Shown here one piece after another: positions 5,063-12,719 of a stretch of DNA of 26,951 nt; the first letter of the stretch is position 1, and each line of letters begins with the position of its first letter. The notes below the pieces were generated by a model that saw nothing but the letters and a program-made list of their open reading frames with translations, made no database searches and was not told the DNA's origin. The position numbers and the translations under genes are program-made. Origin of the DNA: an uncultured Oscillospiraceae bacterium (GTDB lineage Bacteria; Bacillota; Clostridia; Oscillospirales; Acutalibacteraceae); NCBI GenBank assembly GCA_900544375.1, contig UQUZ01000034.1:1-26951 (forward strand), given 5' to 3'.

Positions 5063-7798
5063 ATGTCACAAATCAAAACCTATCAGCATTTTGTCTTTAA
5101 GCTGCATACCCAACGCCTGAAAAAGGCGGGATGGTCACTTTCCCTGACCCTTGCGGATGCAAGGCGCAACGGGGAGTTGGTTGCGCTTGCCGACAGCACG
5201 CTGCTGCGTTTCATGCAGGAACTCCAAGGCGTGGCAAATCGGGCGGAACGCATCTATACGCTGAAAACAAAGCTGCGCGCGCTCCGACAGTCCCCATCCT
5301 CTCCCGCCGTCCGACGGGAAATCCAGCAGGCCTATGACCGGCTCGACCAGCTCCAATTCCAACCGGATTACCTCTGCCTGGTGATGGATTCCATCGCCGA
5401 TTACCACAGGGCAAACAAAGGTTTTACCGTCAATGGGATTCCATTTGTGCGGCTGCTTGGCACAAACGGGGGTGTGAAAACCTCTACGATCGTTTATGTC
5501 AACCAAGCGATTTTCCCAGCGCTGATAGAACGGCTAGATAATGGCCGCGATCCAGCCGTTCCGCTCGTCCCAGCCAAACTGGAAGCTTATCGCGCGCTTG
5601 CTTGCAGCGGTAGTACGCCCGTTTCCGCCCCACGCGGCGTTCTGGTGGTTGAGGACTGCGTTACACACTTTTCCGCCGATGTTATCCGCATTGACGATCA
5701 AGCGCCGGGCGAGCCCAACTTGACGCTGGAACAAAATGCCCCCGTTGAGCTAATCGACAGCGACGGCTACGGCCTGATTTCTCCTTCGTTGAGCAGGCAG
5801 TGGAATGCGGAGCTTGGCGGAGAAGGGCCGCTCAGCGGCTTCTGCATCCGCAACGCCTGGTGCAAAGGGATGCTGTTTTGCTTTGACTTCCATCAATTTG
5901 CGCACAAGATTGCCGGGAGCTATCTTGTGCAGGATATTTGGGGCGATACGAAGGATATCCGGGAGATAGACGTCGTCCTAACAGCCTCTATGCTCAAGCT
6001 GTGGAATTGCTATCAAAGCTGCCAGGATTATCTTGAAAATTGCCGCAAGCACCACTATTGCTTCAGCGTGACCAAGGCGTGCCCGCAAAAGCTGGAGTCG
6101 GAGCGAAATTTGAACTATCAGTTTCTTCAAAGCTACCGGCTTACACACGAACAGCTGGAAACGCTCATCCGCCCGACTATTACGGAAATCGCCGATGTGC
6201 TCGGAGGAGATTGGCGCAAAAGCCTGCTTTTTTTGAAGGGGACCGAACTGAATGAAGAAAACGCCCTGCAAGGAGGGCTGAACTTTGCAAACGCTTTGAT
6301 GGCAGATGCGCGATTGATCTGTGATCCGTTTATCCAGGCAAAAATTCGGCAGATGATTACAAAGCGGATCGAGGCGGCAAAAATCGGCGTCATCCGTGTC
6401 CATGGCAATTTTTCCATCGTCAGCGGAGATCCCTACGCGCTGTGCCAAAGCATATTCGGCCTTCCGGTAACCGGGCTGCTGCGCGCAGGCGAGGCCTATA
6501 ACCGCTATTGGAACGATCAAAAGGCGGCGCGCGTCGTCTGCTTCCGTGCGCCCATGACCTGCCACAATAATATCCGCCTGCTCTGCATGCGGGATACGGA
6601 AGAGATGCGGGATTGGTACCGCTACCTGACCACCGTGACGATTTTTAACGCCTGGGACACCGCCGCTCACGCGCTCAATGGCCTGGATAAAGATTCGGAC
6701 AGCTGCCTTCTCACTGATAACCCCATTTTGGTGGAAAACACGCGAGAAGATCCCGCCATCCTATGTATCCAGCGGCGGGCAGAAAAAAGGCGAGTGACAC
6801 AAGCGGATTTGATCCAAGCAAACATTAACAGCTTTGGAGATGAAATCGGCGCAATCACCAATCGCATCACCTCCATGTTTGAAGTACAGGCCCGCTTTGC
6901 CCCGGGGAGCGAGGCCTATCAAACGCTTGATTACCGCATCAAATGCGGCCAGCTGTTCCAACAAAATGCCATTGATAAAGCAAAGGGGATTCTGGCAAAG
7001 CCTATGCCGAAAGAGTGGTATAGTCCTTCCTCCCTGCGATGCTCCGAAGGCGATTCGCCAGAGCAGGAGCGACGCAAGGCGCAGCTGCGGGAGTTGCTGG
7101 CAGATAAAAAGCCCTATTTTATGTGCTACCTCTATCCGCAGGAGCGAAAGCGTTACCGCGCCTATGCCGATCATGCAAACACAAAGTGCTTGATGGAATT
7201 CGGCATTTCGCTTTCAGAGCTATCCCAAAAACACATCCGCTCTCCGGAGGAATGCGCCTTTTGGGAGGAATACCAACGCCGCATGCCGCTCGGCACCGCC
7301 CCCTGCCTGCTCAACCGGCTGTGTTGGCGAATGGAGGCGGAATTTGACTCTCTGCTCAAGCACCGGACAAAACGGGCTGCCTTTGACCATACCCTCCTGA
7401 AAAGCGGCGTTTATTGCAGCAGCAGCCGGAAAAAGGCTATCTCTTCCCTCTATGAAACGTATGCGCGGGAGGTGCAGCAGTTCAAAAGCCGAAGCGCCAA
7501 CACCTACATCCGGGAGGAAGATGCGGCCCGCACGCGGGAATTTCTGCTCGATCAATTCCGGCGAGAAAGCGCCGCATTGTGCCCCAATGAAGCGGAATTG
7601 TGCGATATTCTCATTGACCTGTGCTATTGCGACAACCGCTCGAAACAATTCGTCTGGGATTTATGCGGGCATGTGATCCTCCGGAACCTGCTGCAAAAAA
7701 ATGGTGGTATCATCCATTATCCGGCTGCGGATGCAGCGGGAGAGATCGTATATCGCGGCCGGCGCTTCTCCCTAAAAAGCCAGCAGATAAAACTTTAG
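5063..7798 (+). CDS. single-subunit RNA polymerase-like protein (YonO/QDE-1-type two-barrel family, divergent)
   Basis: I take the ATG at 5063 (911 residues, MSQIKTYQHF), which has AAAGGATGG upstream; the frame stays open further 5' but that part overlaps the previous gene. Residues about 446-457 read VHGNFSIVSGDP. Around 494-505 comes FRAPMTCHNNIR, and residues 540-550 contain NGLDKDSDSC. This order matches the RxP...GDIR segment of the first double-psi beta-barrel and the D-x-D-G-D Mg2+ triad of the second barrel in cellular RdRps and phage SPbeta YonO. Here the triad is D542, D544, D546, with Ser for the usual Gly. Other conserved-looking blocks are LLGTNGGVKTSTIVYV (about 131-146) and DSDGYG (232-237). 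By analogy it would synthesise RNA from locus DNA, perhaps the tail operon. It forms an SOS-controlled operon with its neighbours. Assignment is by motif only; it may be inactive. Confidence 0.7.
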   Translation: MSQIKTYQHFVFKLHTQRLKKAGWSLSLTLADARRNGELVALADSTLLRFMQELQGVANRAERIYTLKTKLRALRQSPSSPAVRREIQQAYDRLDQLQFQPDYLCLVMDSIADYHRANKGFTVNGIPFVRLLGTNGGVKTSTIVYVNQAIFPALIERLDNGRDPAVPLVPAKLEAYRALACSGSTPVSAPRGVLVVEDCVTHFSADVIRIDDQAPGEPNLTLEQNAPVELIDSDGYGLISPSLSRQWNAELGGEGPLSGFCIRNAWCKGMLFCFDFHQFAHKIAGSYLVQDIWGDTKDIREIDVVLTASMLKLWNCYQSCQDYLENCRKHHYCFSVTKACPQKLESERNLNYQFLQSYRLTHEQLETLIRPTITEIADVLGGDWRKSLLFLKGTELNEENALQGGLNFANALMADARLICDPFIQAKIRQMITKRIEAAKIGVIRVHGNFSIVSGDPYALCQSIFGLPVTGLLRAGEAYNRYWNDQKAARVVCFRAPMTCHNNIRLLCMRDTEEMRDWYRYLTTVTIFNAWDTAAHALNGLDKDSDSCLLTDNPILVENTREDPAILCIQRRAEKRRVTQADLIQANINSFGDEIGAITNRITSMFEVQARFAPGSEAYQTLDYRIKCGQLFQQNAIDKAKGILAKPMPKEWYSPSSLRCSEGDSPEQERRKAQLRELLADKKPYFMCYLYPQERKRYRAYADHANTKCLMEFGISLSELSQKHIRSPEECAFWEEYQRRMPLGTAPCLLNRLCWRMEAEFDSLLKHRTKRAAFDHTLLKSGVYCSSSRKKAISSLYETYAREVQQFKSRSANTYIREEDAARTREFLLDQFRRESAALCPNEAELCDILIDLCYCDNRSKQFVWDLCGHVILRNLLQKNGGIIHYPAADAAGEIVYRGRRFSLKSQQIKL

Positions 7799-7816
7799 GA
7801 AAGAGGATGAGGAACC

Positions 7817-8563
7817 ATGGAACTGATTCTCAACGAGCATGCTTTTGCACAGCAGGCAATCGCCTGTGGAACGGTTGGAAAAAAACCGGCGCAGACCTTG
7901 GGCTGCATTTCCCGTTACCTCTGTTATGAGGGCTATGAGAAGCCACAGATTGAGGAAACGCTTCACCGGTTTATGCGGGAGAACTACGCGAATTATCACG
8001 CCGTGCAATGGAGCGCGGCAATCGAGCACATTTCCTCCCGTGCGGACAGACGCCCCCTCTTACAGGCCAATCAGATTGAAATCACCCAAGAGGAGCTTGC
8101 AAGCATCCGGGCGCTCGCAAGCCAGCCTCTGGAACGGCTTTGCTTTACACTGCTATGCCTTGCCAAATATGCTCAACTCATTAACCCGGCCAACGATGGC
8201 TGGGTCACGCAGAAATGGAGCGCTATTTTCCGCATGGCCCATGTGCAGGCGGGAAAGGAGAGGCAGGCTGCCATGCTGCATACCCTGCGGGAAAAAGGGC
8301 TGATCGCATTCAGCCGCGGCGTGGATAACCTCCATATCCACGTATTATTCTTTCGCCCGGCCTCACAAACGGCCTGCGCGCTCGATGACCTTCGGGAGCC
8401 TGGGCTTTTCTATCTCTCGCTGCAAGGGGAACGGATCATCCGCTGTGCATGCTGCGGGAAACTCCTTAAGCCCAAAACAAACAATCAAAAATATTGCCCG
8501 GACTGTCGGGCGGAAATGAATTTAAAAAAGACGCTCGCACGCTATCACGCCGCTACTTTTTGA
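7817..8563 (+). CDS. zinc-ribbon protein downstream of the RNA polymerase-like gene
   Basis: The 248-residue protein starts 18 bp after the polymerase-like gene with an AAAGAGGATGAGG site and is therefore the last gene of the same operon. The first 200 residues are largely helical with a possible winged-helix region (residues about 140-180). The C-terminus holds a four-cysteine ribbon, C210-x2-C213, 13 residues, C227-x2-C230, followed by a basic helix, which suggests nucleic-acid or protein binding. I recall similar proteins beside polymerase-like genes in Firmicute mobile elements, which would fit an accessory transcription factor, but that is inference from context. A terminator follows 20 bp after the stop. 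Confidence 0.75.
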   Translation: MELILNEHAFAQQAIACGTVGKKPAQTLGCISRYLCYEGYEKPQIEETLHRFMRENYANYHAVQWSAAIEHISSRADRRPLLQANQIEITQEELASIRALASQPLERLCFTLLCLAKYAQLINPANDGWVTQKWSAIFRMAHVQAGKERQAAMLHTLREKGLIAFSRGVDNLHIHVLFFRPASQTACALDDLREPGLFYLSLQGERIIRCACCGKLLKPKTNNQKYCPDCRAEMNLKKTLARYHAATF

Positions 8564-8583
8564 TTCAGAACGCACCTGATTGT

Positions 8584-8630
8584 GCCCCGGAACCCGCGTA
8601 GCTGCTAGGGTTTCCGGGGCTTTTTATTTT
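8584..8630 (+). terminator. strong intrinsic terminator closing the SOS operon
   Basis: GCCCCGGAACCC (8584-8595) pairs with GGGTTTCCGGGGC (8608-8620) and is followed by TTTTTATTTTT. It separates the regulatory operon from the tail operon. The remaining 95 bp (8631-8725) show no consensus sigma-A promoter, which matters for how the tail genes are transcribed. Confidence 0.85.
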
Positions 8631-8725
8631 TGTGCTGCAATTTCTATTGTGGTAGGGGAACGGGCAAAAGCCCCCCTTCCGTTTAAACCATATTCTCATC
8701 TTAAAAACAAGGCGGTGAATTTCCT

Positions 8726-9184
8726 TTGAGTCTTACACAACGAGCCCGGTATAAACAGACCATCATTGACCTCCTGCAATCCTCCCCGGCGCTCACGCAG
8801 GCTTTGGCCGCAGGCGATGCAAATGCAGACGCGGAAGTGGCAAAGCAGCGTATCTTTCCATACCGCTTTACCGCATTCCCGTTGCAGGAGCCTGATTGCT
8901 GTATCAGCGTTGATATTGCCACCTCCAAAAGCAGCACATCCAGCATTCGTACCCATCAAATCTACATTTGGATCTGTTGCAACAAAGCGCTGTTTCCCGG
9001 CGGAGCATATGAAACGCTTGCGGACACACTCGCATCAGAGACAGACCATCTTCTGAACGAAAGCACAAATTTCGGCATTGGACGCCTACAGTGGGAAGGC
9101 ATGCAGCTCTATGAGCCCACGCCCGAATATTACGGCTATGTCCTGCAATATTCGGCCTCCGACTTCAGCCGCAAAAGAGGCTGA
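8726..9184 (+). CDS. phage tail completion/terminator-like protein
   Basis: This 152-residue protein is the first gene of the tail module. It starts at a TTG with AAGGCGG upstream; no ATG is available early in the frame. Alternation of amphipathic strands and helices, the central RTHQIYIWICCNKALFPGG stretch and the position right before tail tube genes fit the small tail-completion/terminator proteins (gp10/gpU type) that cap the head-proximal end of siphovirus tails. I see no clear catalytic motif. In a normal siphophage it would follow head-completion genes; here only a terminator and the polymerase operon lie upstream. The functional call rests mostly on position. Confidence 0.55.
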   Translation: MSLTQRARYKQTIIDLLQSSPALTQALAAGDANADAEVAKQRIFPYRFTAFPLQEPDCCISVDIATSKSSTSSIRTHQIYIWICCNKALFPGGAYETLADTLASETDHLLNESTNFGIGRLQWEGMQLYEPTPEYYGYVLQYSASDFSRKRG

Positions 9185-9228
9185 CCGCACACTTTTCTTC
9201 TATACCCAATCAGAGGAGGTTTCACCCC

Positions 9229-9942
9229 ATGACGCGTCTCAACGAGTTGGATTTGCTCAGCCCAGCGCCCTATCCGCTCGCCCGGGTGGGCCATGTAATC
9301 GCGCCTACCCTGCGGCAAGTTGCCGCCCTCGGCTATGAAACCTACAACGCCTATCTCTCGCTGTTATCCCTGCATGCCGAGCAACTATTTGCGGCCTCCG
9401 GTCTGCCGGATCCCGGTGGGGCCAACGCGTTCCATACGCTGATCGGGAATCAGGAGCTACGCGCGCTTTTATGCGCTGCCTTTTCCTTTTTCCTGGTGGA
9501 AGACGCCGTGTTTTCACAGGCGCACAGCGCCCTTCTCTGTATGGCGGAAGGACATCCGGTGGGCATCATCCATGAAGCGAATTATGAAGACGTATGCGAT
9601 TGTATCCTTCAGCGCAATCATGTAGATAGCGCCCAACCCAACCGTAAACAGTTCCGCAACGACAAGGCGCGTGAAATCTATGAGAAGCTACAGCGTGCCA
9701 AAAAAAAATCACCGCAGCAGGCGAAGGAGAAGCAGGCGGATGCGAGCCTGCCCAACCTCATTTCCGCGCTGTGCGTTCAACATAACAGCATCAATATGTG
9801 CAATGTATGGGATCTGACGGTTTATCAGCTTTACGATCAATTCCTGCGCCAGAGCTACCTGAACCAGGTGAATATCCACGCGATGAATTACGCGGGCTGG
9901 GGCGGCGAATTCGACCCCAACGACTGGTATAAAAAGCTATAG
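9229..9942 (+). CDS. uncharacterised phage structural or assembly protein
   Basis: The 237-residue protein has a GAGGAGG-like site before the ATG at 9229. The N-terminal half is rich in helices (GYETYNAYLSLLSLHAEQLF and later). A highly charged Lys/Gln linker follows at about residues 148-170. The C-terminal third has the pattern NSINMCNVWDLTVYQLYDQF, ending in an acidic/aromatic tail with NDWYKKL. I associate such a 'WDLTVYQLYDQF' pattern with phage tail or connector assembly proteins of Firmicutes, but I cannot name the family. It sits between the completion protein and the tail tube and is translated from the same message. Confidence 0.6.
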   Translation: MTRLNELDLLSPAPYPLARVGHVIAPTLRQVAALGYETYNAYLSLLSLHAEQLFAASGLPDPGGANAFHTLIGNQELRALLCAAFSFFLVEDAVFSQAHSALLCMAEGHPVGIIHEANYEDVCDCILQRNHVDSAQPNRKQFRNDKAREIYEKLQRAKKKSPQQAKEKQADASLPNLISALCVQHNSINMCNVWDLTVYQLYDQFLRQSYLNQVNIHAMNYAGWGGEFDPNDWYKKL

Positions 9943-9960
9943 GCAGCCTACCCGCCTATC

Positions 9961-9976
9961 ACGGCCGTTTGGCCGT
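9961..9976 (+). other. small hairpin before the tail tube gene
   Basis: ACGGCC (9961-9966) pairs with GGCCGT (9971-9976) over GTTT and is followed by TTAGG. It is short and lacks a real T-run, so it may be a weak attenuator or an mRNA-stabilising element just ahead of the highly expressed tube gene. Confidence 0.35.
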
Positions 9977-10014
9977 TTAGGATAAAATTTAGAAATTAAC
10001 GGAGGTAACACAAC

Positions 10015-10746
10015 ATGAGCAACCATGTAAACCCGAATATGTCCAACCGCGAGGTCGCGGATTTTACGCTGGTGGATTTTAAGACAAAGCAGCCTTGGCT
10101 CAACGTCGATTTCGCCAACGTTACCACAACGGAAATGGCGGCAACCCGCGTGCTTGCAAAGGGCGGCCGCGGCGCAGCGCCGCGCGTGCCCTTCGATGGC
10201 GAGCGCACCTGCACCATGAAGGTTGACACGCAGATCACTCCCATGAAGCTCTTCGCCATGCTGGCAGGCACAGAAATCCTCACTAGCGGCAAAGTATTCA
10301 CCCGCGAGCGCCTGACGCTGGCAGCGGGCAAGCTGACACTCTCCGAGGAGCCGGTCGCCAATTCCGTAACAGTCTACAAGGCGGATGACGACTGCGGCGC
10401 AGCTATCTCTGCCACAGTGGCAGAAAAAGCCGCTACCATTGAGGATGGCTCGGATGGCGATGAATACATCGTTTACTACATGGCCAACAAAGAGCAGGGC
10501 ATTCAGATTGTCAAATTCAAGAGCGACGTTTTCCCGAAGGCCTACACCGCTTATGGCGAAACGCTCTACAAGACGGAGGACGACGAGCTGCTGCCGATGA
10601 AGCTCGTGATCCACAAAGCCGTTCCGCAGGCGGCATTCAGCCTTGCGCTGAGCAATACGGGCGACCCGAGCACCCTTTCCATGACCTTCGACCTCTTTGC
10701 CGTGGATGGCAACGACTTCCTCGATATGCAGCTCATCGAGGGTTAA
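10015..10746 (+). CDS. major tail protein (tail tube)
   Basis: The 243-residue protein has a canonical ACGGAGGTAAC site before the ATG at 10015. Features typical of tail tube proteins are an early segment binding the fold (DFTLVDFKTKQPWLNVDFAN) and a stretch with KVDTQITPMKLFAMLAG. The C-terminal sheet reads ALSNTGDPSTLSMTFDLFA, ending DFLDMQLIEG. The middle (about residues 100-160) looks like a small inserted domain rich in Ala and Asp. No contractile sheath gene precedes it, so the tail would be a non-contractile flexible tube. It is flanked by hairpins on both sides, consistent with separately tuned high expression. Confidence 0.7.
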   Translation: MSNHVNPNMSNREVADFTLVDFKTKQPWLNVDFANVTTTEMAATRVLAKGGRGAAPRVPFDGERTCTMKVDTQITPMKLFAMLAGTEILTSGKVFTRERLTLAAGKLTLSEEPVANSVTVYKADDDCGAAISATVAEKAATIEDGSDGDEYIVYYMANKEQGIQIVKFKSDVFPKAYTAYGETLYKTEDDELLPMKLVIHKAVPQAAFSLALSNTGDPSTLSMTFDLFAVDGNDFLDMQLIEG

Positions 10747-10797
10747 TCAAAAATCTGCCTTTTCCTCACTTTCTTCTTTTTGCATTTCCTCCAAAGC

Positions 10798-10880
10798 GCT
10801 TCGGGGCGGCATTGCCGCCCCGAAGCCATCTTCAAAAGCCCTCTTTTTACGGCTGGAACAGGCATTCCTGCCGTAAAAAG
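10798..10880. other. two consecutive hairpins between tail tube and chaperone genes
   Basis: The 220-bp gap 10747-10966 holds no gene but two strong palindromes. The first has 13-bp perfect arms at 10798-10810 and 10814-10826 with an ATT loop. The second pairs CTTTTTACGGC (10843-10853) with GCCGTAAAAAG (10870-10880). Neither has a proper T-run on the plus strand, so complete termination is unlikely. They could stabilise the tube mRNA or reduce read-through into the low-copy tape measure genes. Confidence 0.6.
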
Positions 10881-10966
10881 GGCGCTTTTACCCTCCCATC
10901 AATCCGCGCCCTATTCCCCTACCATGCTCACCCAATAAAAAACCAATCGCAAAGGAGACAACGATC

Positions 10967-11626
10967 ATGCGAAAAAAGCTCACCAATGCGCAGGTAAAAA
11001 AACTCACGGCGCTGCGTCCCGCCGGATGCGTTAGTATTCTCTACCGCTGCGGAGAGGATGAAATTCCGGTTCAGCTCAAAAACACATTGAGCCTTGCGGA
11101 TACCTCCGCTTTTATCGACCGCGTCGCGCTGGCTTCCTTCACAGCAGAGGGCGATTATATTCCAGAATACCAGGAGGTAATGATGTTTGGCGCAGTCCTG
11201 CAATTTTTAAGCAATGTGCCCCTACCGGAGCTAAAAGAGCCGGAAACCGAGCGCAAGCTTCTGGACCTTGCGAAATTACAGGAAATGATGGATGCTATGG
11301 ACCTGCTCACCCGCATCCGCGCCATGTATAATTCCAAGGACGAAGACGAACGCCGGCTCTGGAAGCTTTTTGACCGGCTGGAATGCATGGTGCTCGAAAA
11401 ACTTGAGTTCCTCCGGCAGCAGGCAGCAGGCAAATCAAAGCTAGACAGCGTGTTTGAAAGCGCGGCCCGTCTGCTCGATCAATGGGAAGGGGCGTTCGAC
11501 GGCATCGACCTGCATGCCTTTGCCCAAAGGCTTTCTCAGTTAGAATCAATTGATGAGAAAAAACTCGTGGCAGCGGTGTTGGAGCATTCCGCACAACAGA
11601 CGAATGAGCCGGCAATGCCAAATTAA
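10967..11626 (+). CDS. tail assembly chaperone-like protein
   Basis: This 219-residue, mostly helical and strongly charged protein lies between the tail tube and the tape measure gene, the invariable place of the tail assembly chaperone in siphoviruses. The N-terminus is basic (MRKKLTNAQVKKLTALRP), the centre is acidic with repeated short helices and the C-terminus is polar. I find no slippery site producing a frameshifted longer form, which such genes often have; the protein is already of two-domain length. An AAAGGAGAC site precedes the ATG. The call is by position and composition. Confidence 0.55.
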   Translation: MRKKLTNAQVKKLTALRPAGCVSILYRCGEDEIPVQLKNTLSLADTSAFIDRVALASFTAEGDYIPEYQEVMMFGAVLQFLSNVPLPELKEPETERKLLDLAKLQEMMDAMDLLTRIRAMYNSKDEDERRLWKLFDRLECMVLEKLEFLRQQAAGKSKLDSVFESAARLLDQWEGAFDGIDLHAFAQRLSQLESIDEKKLVAAVLEHSAQQTNEPAMPN

Positions 11627-11669
11627 AATGAGCCAAAAACGCCTATCTTAAAAAAGGATGTGATCCTGT

Positions 11670-12104
11670 TTGAATAACGATACGGCAAAGATCGTTTTGC
11701 AGGCCGATCTTTCCAAAAGCGCCGCAGCCATCGCAAAGCAACTCCCGAAGCTCTCCGATGAAATTGCGCAGCGCGGCAAACTAAAAATCCAGGCAGTTAT
11801 CGACCCCGCATCAATTCAGGAACAGGCGATGAGCGCTATGCGGCAGGCGCAAGGCCTGCTATCCGGCCAATCTCTCTCACTCTCCGTGGCGCTGGATACG
11901 GACAGGCTCGTTTTATCCGATCAACTAAGCGCCTGGATGCAAAAAAATTCAGCCGAAGCAGAGCAGTTTCAAGCAAAGCTCAACCGGCTGCGGGAAAGCC
12001 TTGACGGATTATCCAGCGTGCAAGGCCTTATCTCCCTGGGCGGGAAGCTCAGCGCCGCCTCAAGCGGCAGTGCAGGTAATGAAATGTTTGCCTGTGCCGC
12101 ATAG
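11670..12104 (+). CDS. tape measure protein, 5' part (exon 1), interrupted
   Basis: The frame starts with TTG at 11670 after AAAAAGGATGTGAT and runs to a stop at 12104. About 141 residues are tape-measure-like: KIVLQADLSKSAAAIAKQLP, an Ala/Gln-rich helical region and a closing LGGKLSAASSGSAGNEM. The last few residues read into the insert and are probably intronic. A 144-residue tape measure protein is implausible, and the missing 3' part lies in the same direction at 15084-18745. Joining 12093 to 15084 would keep the frame and gives a U before the 5' junction and a G before the 3' junction, as group I introns prefer, but the exact junction is not proven. Confidence 0.8.
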   Translation: MNNDTAKIVLQADLSKSAAAIAKQLPKLSDEIAQRGKLKIQAVIDPASIQEQAMSAMRQAQGLLSGQSLSLSVALDTDRLVLSDQLSAWMQKNSAEAEQFQAKLNRLRESLDGLSSVQGLISLGGKLSAASSGSAGNEMFACAA

Positions 12105-12400
12105 TAATATGCGGCAGAGAAAGCAGCTGTATCGGTTAAAGGCCAGCAGTGGTTCAGACCGAGGAAAGGCCGGCGGCGGCAACGCCCCCGGAATCCGTAG
12201 AGACTGTAACGGCCGCAGTGGCAACATTGGGGCCTGAGCTGCTCCCCTCCCACCGGGGAGGGTGAAGATCCAGTCCGTACTCGCACAATAACACCATGAA
12301 ATGCGAGAGGCAGGCTGAAAGACCTGTCCGCCATGATGAGAGAGCCCGATGGAAGCCCCTGTGTGAGAGCAGAGGCTACCCGCTCTAAAAGCAACGCAAA
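12094..12400 (+). ncRNA. group I self-splicing intron core (probably IA-type)
   Basis: The R element GTAGAGACTGTAAC (around 12197-12210) and S element GAAGATCCAGTCC (12264-12276) fit the group I consensus. The P7 pairing is GACTG (12202-12206) with CAGTC (12271-12275); relative to the usual GACUA/UAGUC this is a compensated change. P3 is GCAGCT (12123-12128) with AGCTGC (12237-12242). P8 is CCCTCCC (12245-12251) with GGGAGGG (12256-12262). The extra sequence between P7 and P3 would form P7.1/P7.2, typical of subgroup IA. A hairpin TGCCGCAT/ATGCGGCA (about 12095-12116) lies near the 5' junction. P1 and P10 could not be fixed with confidence. Confidence 0.8.
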
Positions 12401-12407
12401 ACCCGGC

Positions 12408-12638
12408 TTAATGCCTGAAATCGTCAACGACACAGCGGAAGTGACGCAGCGACAGCTCATTCTGATTCATCATCTCAGAGAGCTTTTGAACCTCTGCCTC
12501 ATTTTCAGAAATCCTGCAAACCCGGTCTAATACTTTCCCCTCCTCTGGGCAGATAGCCTCGATTCCGTACATCACCTCTTCTTCCACATCTTGATAGCAC
12601 ACAGACATCCGAACAACTCGATAACTTGCTGTCTTCAT
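12408..12638 (-). CDS. DUF6514-like small protein
   Basis: The 76-residue protein, start at 12638 with AAAGGAGAG upstream, begins MKTASYRVVRMSVCYQD and continues with VMYGIEAICPEEGK and a C-terminal LSEMMNQNELSLRHFRCVVDDF. The pattern Y-G-I-E, a short loop, then a helix ending in H-[LF]-x2-V-x2-D-F matches my recollection of the DUF6514 family of small Firmicute proteins of unknown function. The gene lies antisense inside the insert and ends immediately next to the intron core, so it fills the peripheral region of the intron. It has its own promoter at 12682-12711. Longer upstream starts in the frame lack a ribosome binding site. Confidence 0.65.
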   Translation of the reverse strand: MKTASYRVVRMSVCYQDVEEEVMYGIEAICPEEGKVLDRVCRISENEAEVQKLSEMMNQNELSLRHFRCVVDDFRH

Positions 12639-12681
12639 TTTTGAACTCTCCTTTATCTTTTTGTCATGAGCCACGCCCACA

Positions 12682-12711
12682 ATAATAAACCATACCTGTA
12701 TCATTTTTCAA
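12682..12711 (-). promoter_or_regulatory. promoter of the DUF6514-like gene
   Basis: On the minus strand TTGAAA (12706-12711) and TATTAT (12682-12687) are 18 bp apart, about 44 bp before the start codon. Confidence 0.55.
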
Positions 12712-12719
12712 CACATTTC

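Noticed and set aside
5978..6670. Minus-strand frame (230 codons) inside the polymerase-like gene
   Set aside because: It lies fully inside a 911-codon gene with recognisable motifs. It lacks a start site with a ribosome binding site and matches no family I recognise.
10747..10966. Complete transcription terminator between tube and chaperone genes
   Set aside because: The hairpins lack a T-run on the plus strand, and the genes downstream belong to the same tail module without an obvious new promoter.
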